Assembly (NCBI RefSeq): GCF_026393345.1
Contig: NZ_JAPLAI010000048.1
Coordinates: 42,256-106,255, forward strand
Length of the DNA: 64,000 nt
Source: Microbacterium sp.
Lineage (GTDB): Bacteria; Actinomycetota; Actinomycetes; Actinomycetales; Microbacteriaceae
Direction: 5' to 3'
Shown: positions 41,717-51,109 of the stretch, in pieces
How positions within the stretch are numbered: the first letter of the stretch is position 1
How the letters are laid out: every line of letters begins with the position of its first letter
Position numbers and translations under genes: made by a program
Notes under the pieces: model-generated
Told to the model about the DNA's origin: nothing
Databases searched by the model: none
The model's input: the letters and a program-made list of their open reading frames with translations, nothing else

Positions 41717-43167
41717 CCGGCGCGCGGGTCGACGCGCGCGGGTGGGGCTGGCGGCACGCCGGGCGTCGCCGGTGGGCCGTCTCCGGGCTCGACCTCGTCA
41801 TCCACCCCGGGGAGCGGGTGCTGCTGCTCGGCGCGAGCGGAGCCGGCAAGTCGACCCTCCTGCGTGGTCTCGCGGGGGTCCTCGGCGACACCGAGGACGG
41901 TGAATCCGCCGGCGGGCTGCGAATGGACGGCGAAGCTCCCGCCCGTGTGCGGGGTCGGGCGGGACTCGTGCTGCAGGACCCGGACTCCCAGGTCGTGCTG
42001 GCGCGAGTCGGCGACGACATCGCGTTCGGATGCGAGAACCTCGGCATCGATCGCGAGGAGATCTGGCGACGCGTGGATGCAGCGCGTGACGCCGTGGGCC
42101 TGCGGGTCCCCCGCGACCATCCCACGACGGCGCTCTCCGGCGGGCAGAAGCAACGCCTCGCCCTCGCCGGAGCGCTCGCGATGGGTCCGGGCCTTCTGCT
42201 CCTGGACGAACCCACCGCGAACCTCGACCCGGCGGGCGCCGTCGAGGTACGGGATGCCATGGTGGCGGCGGCGACCGGCGCGGGGGCGACGCTCGTCGTG
42301 GTCGAGCACCGGGTGGAGCTGTGGGCGGAGCATGTCGACCGCGTGATCGTGCTCGCGGCCGACGGGGGACTCCTCGCCGACGGGGCACCCTCGGCCGTCT
42401 TCGACGCGCATGCCCGGACCCTCACGGATGCCGGTGTCTGGGTCCCCGGCGTCTCGGTGGCCGCGGCCGTCCGGACCCGGTGGGCCGACGCCCCCGAGCT
42501 TCTCACCGCCCGCTCCCTCGCCGTGGGGCGCCGCGGCTTCGGGGAACGGATCCCGAGGGTGGCCGCATCCGGGATCGACGTCGCGCTCCGGGCGGGCCGG
42601 ACGCTCGCCGTGACCGGACCCAACGGAGCGGGGAAATCGACCTTGGCGATGACGCTCGCGGGCCTCCGGGAACCGGTGGCGGGCACGGTCGCCGCATCCG
42701 CGGGTCTCCGGGCGGGGCTGCGGCCGGCACCCCACCGGTGGCGGTCGCGTGACCTGCTCACCCGGATCGGCATGGTGTTCCAGGAGCCGGAGCACCAGCT
42801 CCTGGCGACCCGGGTGCGAGACGAGCTCGCGATCGGACCCCGTGCGCTCGGGCTCAGCGAGGCGCAGATAGCCGAGCGCATCGACCCGCTGCTGGACCGC
42901 CTCCGTCTCGCCCGGCTCGCCGATGCCAACCCGTTCACTCTCTCCGGCGGCGAGAAGCGGCGGCTGACGGTCGCCGCCGCGATCGCCACGGAGCCCGCCG
43001 TGTTGCTGCTCGACGAGCCCACCTACGGCCAGGACGCCCGCACCTGGCGCGAACTCGCCGACCTCATCGACGCGCTGCGCGCCGCCGGTACGGCCGTCGG
43101 AATCGTGTCGCACGACCCCGACCTCGTCGACCTCCTCGCCGACGACCGGGTGCGGGTGGGCGCATGA
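41713..43167 (+). CDS. ykoD: ECF transporter tandem ATPase YkoD
   Basis: 484 residues with two ATP-binding cassettes. First: GASGAGKST, Q-loop LQDPDSQ, signature LSGGQKQR, Walker B LLLLDEPT. Second: GPNGAGKST, Q-loop FQEPEHQ, signature LSGGEKRR, Walker B VLLLDEPT and switch SHD. Energises YkoE/YkoC import. GTG start overlaps ykoE; the stop overlaps ykoC by four bases. Confidence 0.95.
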   Translation: MTGARVDARGWGWRHAGRRRWAVSGLDLVIHPGERVLLLGASGAGKSTLLRGLAGVLGDTEDGESAGGLRMDGEAPARVRGRAGLVLQDPDSQVVLARVGDDIAFGCENLGIDREEIWRRVDAARDAVGLRVPRDHPTTALSGGQKQRLALAGALAMGPGLLLLDEPTANLDPAGAVEVRDAMVAAATGAGATLVVVEHRVELWAEHVDRVIVLAADGGLLADGAPSAVFDAHARTLTDAGVWVPGVSVAAAVRTRWADAPELLTARSLAVGRRGFGERIPRVAASGIDVALRAGRTLAVTGPNGAGKSTLAMTLAGLREPVAGTVAASAGLRAGLRPAPHRWRSRDLLTRIGMVFQEPEHQLLATRVRDELAIGPRALGLSEAQIAERIDPLLDRLRLARLADANPFTLSGGEKRRLTVAAAIATEPAVLLLDEPTYGQDARTWRELADLIDALRAAGTAVGIVSHDPDLVDLLADDRVRVGA

Positions 43168-43949
43168 GCCTGTTCGCCCTGGACGTCGGTCGCAGCCCCC
43201 TCGCCCGGATAAACCCGGTCACGAAGCTGACCGCGACCCTCGTCGTGTCGATCGTGCTGCTGCTGTCGATCGATCCGGTGTCCGCCGGCGTGGCGCTCGG
43301 TGCGACCCTCCTCCTCCTGCCGTGGGCGCGTCTGCCTGCCCGGCAGCTCTGGCTGCGGCTGTGGCCGATCGTCGTCGCCGCGGTCATCGCGGGCGCGGCG
43401 ACCGTCCTCTACGGCCGGATGTCGGGGACCGTGTTCCTGGAGTGGGGTCTCATCCGTATCAGTGAGGGCTCGCTCTCCCTCGCGGGCGCCATCCTGCTGC
43501 GCGTGCTCGCGATCGCCGTGCCCTCCGTCCTCCTTTTCGCCACGACGGACCCCACCGACCTGGCCGACGGGCTCGCCCAGCTGGTGCGCCTGCCCGCCCG
43601 GTTCGTGCTGGGCGCGCTCGCCGGGCTGCGCCTCGTGGGGCTACTCATCTCCGACTGGCGCGAGCTCGGCATGGCGCGGCGGGCGCGCGGAGTCGCCGAC
43701 ACCGGCCGCATCCGTCGTTTCCTCGGGCAGGCGTTCGCGCTGCTCGTGCTCTCGATCCGCCGCGGCACGAAGCTCGCGACCGCGATGGAAGCCCGCGGGT
43801 TCGGAGCCGAGGGTCCCCGCACCTGGGCGCGGGTCTCGAGGCTCGGATGGCGCGACGTCGTGATGCTCGGGCTGGCCGTCGTGGTCGCCGCCACCGCCGT
43901 GACCGCCGCCGTCCTCGCCGGTACCTGGAGCCTGGTGTTCTCGCTCTGA
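43164..43949 (+). CDS. ykoC: ECF transporter T component YkoC
   Basis: 261 residues. About five membrane helices and the EcfT coupling motif near AWRELGMARRARGV (variant of ARG box: RELGMARRARGVADTGR) and the second ATMEARGFG. Couples the YkoD ATPase to YkoE. Third gene of the TPP-controlled operon; ATG start overlaps ykoD stop. Ends seven bases before a convergent gene. Confidence 0.93.
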   Translation: MSLFALDVGRSPLARINPVTKLTATLVVSIVLLLSIDPVSAGVALGATLLLLPWARLPARQLWLRLWPIVVAAVIAGAATVLYGRMSGTVFLEWGLIRISEGSLSLAGAILLRVLAIAVPSVLLFATTDPTDLADGLAQLVRLPARFVLGALAGLRLVGLLISDWRELGMARRARGVADTGRIRRFLGQAFALLVLSIRRGTKLATAMEARGFGAEGPRTWARVSRLGWRDVVMLGLAVVVAATAVTAAVLAGTWSLVFSL

Positions 43950-43956
43950 TCCGCCC

Positions 43957-44352
43957 TCAGGCGTCGAGGGTGCGGACCAGTCGTGCAGGGGCGGTGACCC
44001 GGTAGGACGCGTCGATGAGCTCCGCCACCTCCGCCCATTCGGTGTCGACGCCGAGGTCCAGGCCCAGCCAGCCGTGGACGCCGAGATAGGCCGGGACGAA
44101 GAACCGGACATCCTGCCGCAGTGCCGGCTCGTCTTCCGGGTCGGGACGGATGAGAATCGCGGCATCGTGCGGCACCCAGACGCCGTCGATGCGCTGGCTG
44201 CCGCCGTACCAGCAGAAGCTGCGGGCGGTGGCGAAGTTCGGCCGGCCGTGACTGACCCGCTCGTACGCCTCCGGGTAGGCCAGACACAGGTCGCGGAGGC
44301 GCCCGAGCACGGGGTCGGCGGGGTCGAACATCGGAGGGTGTGCCACCCCCAT
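43957..44352 (-). CDS. MmcQ/YjbR family protein
   Basis: 131 residues. LRDLCLAYPEAYERVSHGRPNF and DEPALRQDVRFFVPAYLGVHGW with a terminal DASYRVTAPARL match the MmcQ/YjbR double-wing fold often described as DNA-binding-like. ATG at 44352 chosen; an ATG seven codons later is an alternative. Convergent with ykoC and divergent from the SDR operon. Physiological role unknown. Confidence 0.82.
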   Translation of the reverse strand: MGVAHPPMFDPADPVLGRLRDLCLAYPEAYERVSHGRPNFATARSFCWYGGSQRIDGVWVPHDAAILIRPDPEDEPALRQDVRFFVPAYLGVHGWLGLDLGVDTEWAEVAELIDASYRVTAPARLVRTLDA

Positions 44353-44455
44353 ATCCTGACGCGACGTCGCCGTCGGCGCACCCCTGGTTCCGGCCGCATC
44401 CGGGACGCGGTGCCGCGTATGCTGACACCGGATGCCGACTTTCAAAGGAGAACGC

Positions 44456-45217
44456 ATGGACATCACGGGAGCCTCGGCCCTCGTCACCGGAGGCGCCAGC
44501 GGCCTCGGCCACGCCACCGCGACGGCGCTCGCCGCCGCCGGAGCCATCGTCACGATCGTGGATCTTCCCTCCTCGCCGGGGGCGGAACGCGCCGCGGCGC
44601 TCGGGGGATCCTTCGCCGCCGCCGACGTCACGAGCCCCGAGCAGGTCGCGGAGGCGGTCGCGCAGGCGTCCGCGTCCGGTCCGCTCCGGGTCGTCGTGAA
44701 CTGCGCGGGCATCGCGCCGCCCGCCAAGGTCCTCGACCGGGACGGCAATCCGTCGCCGCTCGCCGACTTCGAGAAGCTCGTGCGGGTGAACCTCGTCGGC
44801 ACCTTCAACGTCATCTCGCAGGCGTCCGCGGCCATTGCGCGCACCGACCCGACGGAGGGCGGCGACCGGGGTGTCATCGTCAACACCGCGAGCGTTGCGG
44901 CGTTCGACGGCCAGATCGGTCAGCCCGCCTACTCCGCCTCCAAGGGGGGCGTCCACGCCATGACCCTTCCGATCGCGCGCGAACTCGCCCGCTACGGCAT
45001 CCGGGTGGTCACGATCGCCCCGGGCATCATGCAGACGCCCATGCTCGCGGGGCTGCCGCAGGCCGCGCAGGACTCGCTCGGCCAGCAGGTGCCCTACCCG
45101 CCGCGCGTCGGCCGCCCGGAGGAGTACGCCTCGCTCGCGCTCGAGATCATCCGCAACGGCTACCTCAACGGTGAGACGATCCGCCTCGACGGCGCCATCC
45201 GGATGGCACCGCGATGA
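44456..45217 (+). CDS. SDR oxidoreductase, 3-hydroxyacyl-CoA dehydrogenase type 2-like
   Basis: 253 residues. ALVTGGASGLGHATA is the NAD-binding TGxxxGxG loop, NCAG the stabilising Asn motif, and NTASVAAF...YSASKGG the Ser-Tyr-Lys catalytic set. Best resembles the HSD17B10-like 3-hydroxyacyl-CoA dehydrogenases. ATG follows AAAGGAG by five bases, the best ribosome site nearby. First of three overlapping genes with a crotonase and another SDR, fitting fatty- or branched-acyl-CoA oxidation. Confidence 0.88.
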   Translation: MDITGASALVTGGASGLGHATATALAAAGAIVTIVDLPSSPGAERAAALGGSFAAADVTSPEQVAEAVAQASASGPLRVVVNCAGIAPPAKVLDRDGNPSPLADFEKLVRVNLVGTFNVISQASAAIARTDPTEGGDRGVIVNTASVAAFDGQIGQPAYSASKGGVHAMTLPIARELARYGIRVVTIAPGIMQTPMLAGLPQAAQDSLGQQVPYPPRVGRPEEYASLALEIIRNGYLNGETIRLDGAIRMAPR

Positions 45218-46005
45218 GCGACAGCATCCTCTTCGCCGTCGAGGACGGCCTCGCGCGGATCACGTTCAACCGCCCGGCGTCGCTGAACGCCATGGACTTC
45301 GAGATGGGGCAACGCTGGCAGGAGCTCGCCCATCGGATCGCCGACGATGACACCATCGGCGCCGTGATCCTGGACGCGGCGGGTCCCGCGTTCTGCGCCG
45401 GCGGCGACGTCATCGCGATGAGCGCGCAGGGAGCGGCCGCAGGCGGGTCCGCGATCACCGGCATGGCCCACGTCATCCATGACGGCATCCGCACCTTCGT
45501 GGAATCGGACAAGCCGATCGCCGCCGCCGTGCAGGGCGCGGTCGCGGGCGGTGGCCTCGGTCTCATGCTGACCGCGGACTACATCGTCGCGGCCGAGCGC
45601 GCGAAATTCGTCTCCCGCTACGCGAACATCGGGCTCACCCCCGACCTCGGCGTCTCGACGCTGCTGCCGGCCGCGATCGGGCAGCGCCGCGCGCTGCGTC
45701 TGCTGCTGCAGGACGAGACGATCGACGCCGCCACGGCCGAGGAATGGGGACTCGTGACCGAGGTCGTCCCGAACGACCAGGTCGCCGCCCGCACCGAACA
45801 GGTCGCCCGGTTCTGGCTCGACAACGCCACCGCCGCGTTCGGTCAGGCCAAGCGCCTCATCCGCACCGGCGCCCACCGCGGTTTCGCCGCGAACCTCGAC
45901 GACGAGGCCGCCACCATCGGCGCGGCGTTCGACACCGATCAGGCCCGCGCCCGCATCGCGGCCTTCGCCGCCGCATCCGTCCGTCCCCCGAAGGAGAAGG
46001 CATGA
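45214..46005 (+). CDS. Enoyl-CoA hydratase/isomerase family protein
   Basis: 263 residues, crotonase fold. ITFNRPASLNAMDFEMG, FCAGGDVIAM and GAVAGGGLGLMLTADYI form the CoA-binding and oxyanion-hole segments; NIGLTPDLGVSTLLP replaces the usual PEIxLG Glu, with Asp in place, as in isomerase-type members. ATGA overlap with the upstream SDR and with the downstream SDR. Acts with them in acyl-CoA metabolism; substrate unknown. Confidence 0.88.
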   Translation: MSDSILFAVEDGLARITFNRPASLNAMDFEMGQRWQELAHRIADDDTIGAVILDAAGPAFCAGGDVIAMSAQGAAAGGSAITGMAHVIHDGIRTFVESDKPIAAAVQGAVAGGGLGLMLTADYIVAAERAKFVSRYANIGLTPDLGVSTLLPAAIGQRRALRLLLQDETIDAATAEEWGLVTEVVPNDQVAARTEQVARFWLDNATAAFGQAKRLIRTGAHRGFAANLDDEAATIGAAFDTDQARARIAAFAAASVRPPKEKA

Positions 46006-46844
46006 GCGAGAACGCTCCGCTGTCCGGCAAGACCCTGTTGATCTCCGGCGGCAGCCGCGGCATCGGCCTCGCCATCGCCCTGCGTGCCGCCCGTGACGGC
46101 GCGAACATCGCGCTGCTCGCGAAGACCGACACCCCGCATCCGAAGCTCGAGGGCACCGTGCACACCGCTGCCGCGCAGATCGAGGCGGCGGGCGGCCGGG
46201 CGCTCCCGATCGTCGGGGACGTGCGCGACGCGGACTCCATCACCGAGGCCGTGCTGAAGACGCAGGGCGAATTCGGCGGCATCGACATCGTCGTCAACAA
46301 CGCCAGCGTCATCGACCTGTCCGGGTCTCTCGACCTGTCCGTGAAGAAGTACGACCTGATGCAGGACGTCAACGTGCGCGGCACGTTCCTGCTGTCGCGG
46401 GCGGCCCTCCCCGCGTTGCTCGAGGCGGAGAACCCACACATCCTCTCCCTCTCTCCGCCGCTGAACCTCTCGCCGAAGTGGCTCGGGGCGCACACCGGGT
46501 ACACGCTCGCGAAGTACGGCATGAGCATGGTCACCCTCGGCATCGCCGCGGAGTTCGCGGCCCAGGGGATCGCGGCCAACACGCTGTGGCCGCGCACGAC
46601 GATCGCCACCGCGGCGGTGCAGTTCTCGCTCGGCGGGGAGCGGATGATGAAGGCCAGCCGTACTCCGGACATCTATGCCGACGCCGCCTACGAGGTCATC
46701 ACGCGGCCCGCGCGGGAGGTCACCGGGCAGTCGCTGATCGTGGAGGACGTGCTCGAGGCCGCCGGGATCACCGACTTCTCCGGCTATGCCGCGGTGCCGG
46801 GGACTCCCGACGACCAGCTCTTCCCGGACATCTTCCTCGACTGA
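46002..46844 (+). CDS. SDR oxidoreductase, HSDL2-like
   Basis: 280 residues. LLISGGSRGIGLAIALRAA, VNNAS and YTLAKYG (YxxxK) are intact. The SLSPPLNLSPKW segment and the late C-terminus are characteristic of hydroxysteroid dehydrogenase-like 2 proteins. The SCP2 domain found in longer homologues is absent. Overlaps the crotonase stop by four bases; AAGGAGAAGG lies upstream of the ATG. Confidence 0.87.
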   Translation: MSENAPLSGKTLLISGGSRGIGLAIALRAARDGANIALLAKTDTPHPKLEGTVHTAAAQIEAAGGRALPIVGDVRDADSITEAVLKTQGEFGGIDIVVNNASVIDLSGSLDLSVKKYDLMQDVNVRGTFLLSRAALPALLEAENPHILSLSPPLNLSPKWLGAHTGYTLAKYGMSMVTLGIAAEFAAQGIAANTLWPRTTIATAAVQFSLGGERMMKASRTPDIYADAAYEVITRPAREVTGQSLIVEDVLEAAGITDFSGYAAVPGTPDDQLFPDIFLD

Positions 46845-46854
46845 GGCTCCTCCC

Positions 46855-47490
46855 TCAGTCGCGCCAGCCGGTGAGCAGCAGCACGCCGCCGAGGCCGATG
46901 ATCATGGCGCCGCCGGTGGCGGTGAGCGTCTCGATCCGCCGGGGGGAGCGGGCGAACCAGCCGCGGGCGGCGGCCGCCAGCAGCGCCCATGCGCCGTCCG
47001 AGAGGAGCGCGAGCAGCAGGAATACCAGCCCCAGCTCCAGCATCTGCAGCGGCACCCACCCGGCGCCCAGATCGACGAACTGCGGCAGCACCGCGACGAA
47101 GAACGCGATCGTCTTGGGGTTCGTGACCCCGACGATGAATCCCTCTGCGAGCTGACGGCGGTGCGACACCGGGGCCGTGCCGGTCGCGGCGCGTGAGGCG
47201 CGCTTCCGGTGCCGGATGGCCTGCGCCCCGAGGTACACGAGGTATCCGGCGCCGGCGATCTTCACGATCGTGAAGAGCACCACCGACTGCGCCACGACCG
47301 CGCCGACCCCGAACGCGACGGCGAGCACCAGCGGCACCTGCCCGAGCACACCGCCGATCACGCTCACGAGGCCCCCGACGCGGCCGAGCGCGAGGGAGCG
47401 ACCGATCACGAACAGCACACCGGGCCCCGGGATGATGATGATCACGATCGCCGCGAGGCCGAATGCGAGCAGACTCTCCGGCGAAACCAC
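46855..47490 (-). CDS. LysE family translocator
   Basis: 211 residues with six membrane helices. IIIIPGPGVLFVIGRSLALGR (split here by the turn) contains the PGP motif, and FIVGVTNPKTIAFFVAVLPQF contains NPK, both typical of the LysE/RhtB amino-acid exporters. GTG start at 47490. Convergent with the SDR operon, 10 bases apart. Substrate cannot be told. Confidence 0.9.
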   Translation of the reverse strand: MVSPESLLAFGLAAIVIIIIPGPGVLFVIGRSLALGRVGGLVSVIGGVLGQVPLVLAVAFGVGAVVAQSVVLFTIVKIAGAGYLVYLGAQAIRHRKRASRAATGTAPVSHRRQLAEGFIVGVTNPKTIAFFVAVLPQFVDLGAGWVPLQMLELGLVFLLLALLSDGAWALLAAAARGWFARSPRRIETLTATGGAMIIGLGGVLLLTGWRD

Positions 47491-47519
47491 GCCCCCACGT
47501 TAGTGGTGGCGTGGTCGGT

Positions 47520-48077
47520 TCAGCCCCGCAGCCCCGCCTCGAACACCGCGACCAGGCGCGGGACCAGGTGCGGCGACACCGCGCGGACGGCCGGTGGCTG
47601 CGGCCGCGTGATCATGCCGATCGCGACGACGAGCTCCAGTGGATCGAGGTCGACGCGCATGAGCCCGCTGCTGCGCGCCGCGGTCACCAGCGTCGCGACG
47701 CGGGCGAGCGCCTGATCATGCGCATCGCGCACCGCGACCGACAGATCGTCGTCGGCCCCGTGACGGGTCACCGCATCCGTGAGCGCGCCCAGGTCGAGGG
47801 TCGTCAGCCGGATGAGGAAGTCGTGCCAGGCGGCCTCGGGATGCGCGTCGAATCGGGCGAGGACGGATGCGGCCGCCGCTTCGATGTCGGCGAGGATCGC
47901 GAGGGCGACGGCATCGGCCAGCTCGGTCCGCGACGCGAAGTTGCGGTACAGGGTGGCGATGCCGACGCCGCTGGCCTCGGCCACCGACTCGAGGGTCACC
48001 CCCGCGCCGTGCGCGGCCAAGAGGGCGCGCGCCTCCTGCACGATCGTCTCGCGTCGCCGTGCCGCATCCGGACGCAT
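47520..48077 (-). CDS. TetR family transcriptional regulator
   Basis: 185 residues. N-terminal helix-turn-helix: RETIVQEARALLAAHGAGVTLESVAEASGVGIATLYRNF (in pieces, ATLYRNF the recognition helix). ATG at 48077 follows AAGGAGC by three bases... the ribosome site supports it. The C-terminal helical ligand domain has no assigned inducer. It is upstream of lysE on the same strand (29 bases) and divergent from the DUF4407 gene, so it may control either. Confidence 0.88.
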   Translation of the reverse strand: MRPDAARRRETIVQEARALLAAHGAGVTLESVAEASGVGIATLYRNFASRTELADAVALAILADIEAAAASVLARFDAHPEAAWHDFLIRLTTLDLGALTDAVTRHGADDDLSVAVRDAHDQALARVATLVTAARSSGLMRVDLDPLELVVAIGMITRPQPPAVRAVSPHLVPRLVAVFEAGLRG

Positions 48078-48229
48078 GGTGCTCCTTGTCGTTTCCTCCA
48101 TGGTGTCCGGGAATGGCTTCGGATGCGACTCCCCTCCGAAACGGGGGATACCTGCCCGCTGCCCGCCGCCCAGCCCGGCCATAACCGGCGCCCACCTGGC
48201 GCACAGGTGCACCCTTCTAGCCTGATGGG

Positions 48230-49693
48230 ATGTCATTTTCTGACCACCGCCCCGGCCGGTTCGGCGCCGATGGCCGCGTCGTCCTGGAGGGACCCCTCGA
48301 GGACGACCCGCTGTATCTGAGCGATCTCCGCGACGATCCCGACGACCTCGACCGCGACGCCTCGCCCGGGGAAGACGCTGAGCCGGTCGATGCCGCGGCG
48401 TCGCATGAGACCGAGGACACCGCCCCGGATGCGGTTGAAGACGGGCCGCGCACCCGCGCCGCCCGCGCGCCGCGGTCCCGTCGTCGGATGCCGCTGTCGC
48501 GCCGGCTCGCCATCCTCGGCGGTGCCGACGGCGAGGTGCTGGACGACGTCCCGGTGGAGACGCCGCGGTTCGTGCAGATGTTCTTCGTGCTCGCGGGTAC
48601 CGCGCTCGTCTCCGCCCTGTCCATGGTGTTCGCGCTGATCACCGGCGTGCGCATCTCGATCTGGCTCGCGGTGCCGCTCGCGATCGTGTGGGCGCTCATC
48701 ATCTTCAACCTCGACCGGTTCCTCACCTCGACCATGCGGGCCACCCGCAGCGTCTGGCGCCTGCTCGGTCTCGCCCTGCCCCGCGTCATCATGGCCGCGC
48801 TCATCGGCATCGTGGTCGCCGAGCCGCTCGTGCTGCAGATCTTCCACAACGACATCGCACGGGAGGTGACCTCGGTCAACGTCAGTCAGGCGCTGTCTGA
48901 CCAGGATGCGGTCACCAGCGGCCCGGAGAAGCAGGCACTGGATGCGGCCTCCGCCCGGGTGAGCGCGCTGGAGAACCAGGCATCCACCGGGATCGTCGAG
49001 GGCACCTCCAGTACCTCGGCCGAGTCCGTCGCCGCGCAGCAGAGCGTGGATCAGCTCACCGCGCAGCTCGCCGCCCAGCAGGGCGTGATCGATCAGGCCC
49101 GCGCGCTGTACCAGTGCGAACTCACTGGGCAGGGTGCCGGCACCGTGCCGGGCTGCACCGGCGTCCAGGGCGACGGTGCGAGCTCCGACGCGGCCGAGGC
49201 CCAGCTCACGCAGGCGCAGACCTCCTACGACGACCTGGCGGCCCAGCTACAGCAGGCGACTGCCGCCCTGACGGCCGCCAATGCGGCCGGGACGGATGCG
49301 GCGGCCGGCGCCGCGGAGGCGAACAAGCAGCAGGCGGAAGACCAGCTGCCCGCTGCCCGGGACCAGTATGACGCAGCGCTCGCGGCCTACAACGAGCGCT
49401 CCGCCGCGGTCGCTGATACGAACGCCGGAGCACAGGGGATGCTGAGCCAGATCTCCGCGCTCGACCGTCTCTCACAGCGCGAGCCGGCGCTCGCGTGGGC
49501 ACACTGGCTGATCGCGGCGCTCTTCTTCATGATCGAGCTGCTCCCGGTACTCGTGAAGGTGCTCACCAGCTACGGCGACCCGTCGCTGTACGAGAAGGCT
49601 GACGCTCTGCGGCGTCAGGTCGCCCTGGACCGCGTGACCGCGCGCACCTGGCGGGAGCGCGCCAGCATCGTCACGACGGAGGCCGCGGGCTGA
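48230..49693 (+). CDS. DUF4407 membrane protein
   Basis: 487 residues. Acidic N-terminus (1-85), membrane helices near 115-140, 143-165 and 185-205 with FNLDRFLTSTMR and the FHNDIAREV segment typical of DUF4407, then a 200-residue Ala/Gln coiled-coil region outside, and a final membrane helix near 425-447 (WLIAALFFMIELLPVLVK). Function unknown. ATG at 48230; the 152-base gap to the divergent TetR gene holds the promoters. Confidence 0.85.
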   Translation: MSFSDHRPGRFGADGRVVLEGPLEDDPLYLSDLRDDPDDLDRDASPGEDAEPVDAAASHETEDTAPDAVEDGPRTRAARAPRSRRRMPLSRRLAILGGADGEVLDDVPVETPRFVQMFFVLAGTALVSALSMVFALITGVRISIWLAVPLAIVWALIIFNLDRFLTSTMRATRSVWRLLGLALPRVIMAALIGIVVAEPLVLQIFHNDIAREVTSVNVSQALSDQDAVTSGPEKQALDAASARVSALENQASTGIVEGTSSTSAESVAAQQSVDQLTAQLAAQQGVIDQARALYQCELTGQGAGTVPGCTGVQGDGASSDAAEAQLTQAQTSYDDLAAQLQQATAALTAANAAGTDAAAGAAEANKQQAEDQLPAARDQYDAALAAYNERSAAVADTNAGAQGMLSQISALDRLSQREPALAWAHWLIAALFFMIELLPVLVKVLTSYGDPSLYEKADALRRQVALDRVTARTWRERASIVTTEAAG

Positions 49694-49715
49694 CCCAGAG
49701 CGGTGCCGCGACAGC

Positions 49716-50183
49716 TCAGCGGAGTGGCTTGCGGAGGAAGATCTGGTCGCTTCCGTCGCCGGGCACCCGCTCGCTCTCGCGGTACCCCTCGCGCTCGTAC
49801 AGCCGCAGGTTGGCCTCGCTGAGCGAGCCGGTGAACAGCTCCGCCTCGGTGCAGCCGGCGTCGCGGCCGCGGTCCTCGAGGGCGGCCAGGAGCATCGACC
49901 CGATCCCCTCGCCCTGCTGATCCGGGGCGATGGCGATCCGGCCGATCAGCAGCAGGGCGCCGTCGCTGCGGGCGCGCGCCGCCCCGACGATCCGCGCGCC
50001 GCGCACCGCCACGCATCCGAGGTTCTCGGCGAGTTCGACCCGCACCTCGTCGAGGGTCTGCGTGAGTACCGGCATATCGGGGTCGCCGTAGATCTGCGCC
50101 TCCGACACGAAGGCGGCACGCTGCAGCGTCAGCACCTCACCGGCGTCGTCGGGGTGGATGGGTCGGATGGTCACGTCGCTCAC
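49716..50183 (-). CDS. GNAT family N-acetyltransferase
   Basis: 155 residues. TIRPIHPDDAGEVLTLQRAAF begins the fold, IGRIAIAPDQQGEGIGSMLLAAL holds the acetyl-CoA (Q/R)xxGxG/A loop, and LYEREGY is the usual motif B end. GTG at 50183 or 50174 are both possible starts. Substrate unknown. Convergent with DUF4407 gene, divergent from the TauE-like gene. Confidence 0.88.
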   Translation of the reverse strand: MSDVTIRPIHPDDAGEVLTLQRAAFVSEAQIYGDPDMPVLTQTLDEVRVELAENLGCVAVRGARIVGAARARSDGALLLIGRIAIAPDQQGEGIGSMLLAALEDRGRDAGCTEAELFTGSLSEANLRLYEREGYRESERVPGDGSDQIFLRKPLR

Positions 50184-50282
50184 GCCCGCCACCGTACCGA
50201 GTTGGTGTTGCCCCGGCCCGGGACTTGACGGCGGGGGCCGTCGCGGGCGATACCGTAACGCTGTGCCCACCGTCTTCCCGTC

Positions 50283-51062
50283 ATGCCGGACCTGACCCCG
50301 TTCGCGTGGGTGCTGCTCGCGGTCGCCGCGGTCGTCATCGGGCTCACGAAGGCAGCGCTGCCGGGCGGCTCCACGGTCGCCGTCGCGCTGTTCGCCGCGG
50401 TCCTGCCGGCAAAGCAGTCGACCGGCACCATCCTGCTGCTCCTCATCGTCGGTGACGCGTTCGCGCTGTGGGCGTACCGGCGCGACGCCGACCTGCGGAC
50501 CCTGCTGCGCCTCATCCCCGCCGTGATCGTGGGGCTCCTCCTCGGCGTCGTGTTCCTGGCGTTCGCCTCGGACGACCTCGTGCGTCGCGCGATCGCGGTG
50601 CTGCTGCTGGCGGTGGTCGGTGTCACCCTGTGGCGCCGCCGACGCCCCGCATCCGTGCCGCCCGCTCCCGCAGCCGGCGCTCCGGCTGCGCCCGGCCCTC
50701 GGCCCCATCGCGTGGCCGCCGCGGTCTACGGCAGCCTCGGCGGGTTCACGACCATGGTCGCGAACGCCGCCGGGCCGGTGATGTCGATGTACTTCCTGTC
50801 GATGCGGTTCCCGGTCGCGGCCTTCCTCGGCACGAGCGCCTGGTTCTTCGCGGTGGTGAACGTCACGAAGATCCCCTTCCTGGTCGGGCTCGGCATGATC
50901 ACGCCCTCGGGGCTCTGGATCGTGCTCGTCCTGACCCCCGTGGTCATCGCCGCCGCGTTCGTCGGCCGCCGCATCGCCCGCCGCATCCCGCAACGGCTGT
51001 TCGAGCGGCTGGTGATCGCGCTGACCGTCGTCGGGGCGGTGTATCTGCTGCTCCTGACCTGA
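50283..51062 (+). CDS. Sulfite exporter TauE/SafE family protein
   Basis: 259 residues, about eight membrane helices. [31 protein letters not shown] (segment with the family's N-terminal GxxxG loop) and the second half [25 protein letters not shown] are typical of TauE/SafE. ATG at 50283; no strong ribosome site, possibly leaderless or near so (TACCGT at about 50250). Exported anion not known. Confidence 0.87.
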   Translation: MPDLTPFAWVLLAVAAVVIGLTKAALPGGSTVAVALFAAVLPAKQSTGTILLLLIVGDAFALWAYRRDADLRTLLRLIPAVIVGLLLGVVFLAFASDDLVRRAIAVLLLAVVGVTLWRRRRPASVPPAPAAGAPAAPGPRPHRVAAAVYGSLGGFTTMVANAAGPVMSMYFLSMRFPVAAFLGTSAWFFAVVNVTKIPFLVGLGMITPSGLWIVLVLTPVVIAAAFVGRRIARRIPQRLFERLVIALTVVGAVYLLLLT

Positions 51063-51109
51063 TCCCCCACCACCGGCATCCGTCCAGACGGCTCGCGTAC
51101 CCTGGAACC

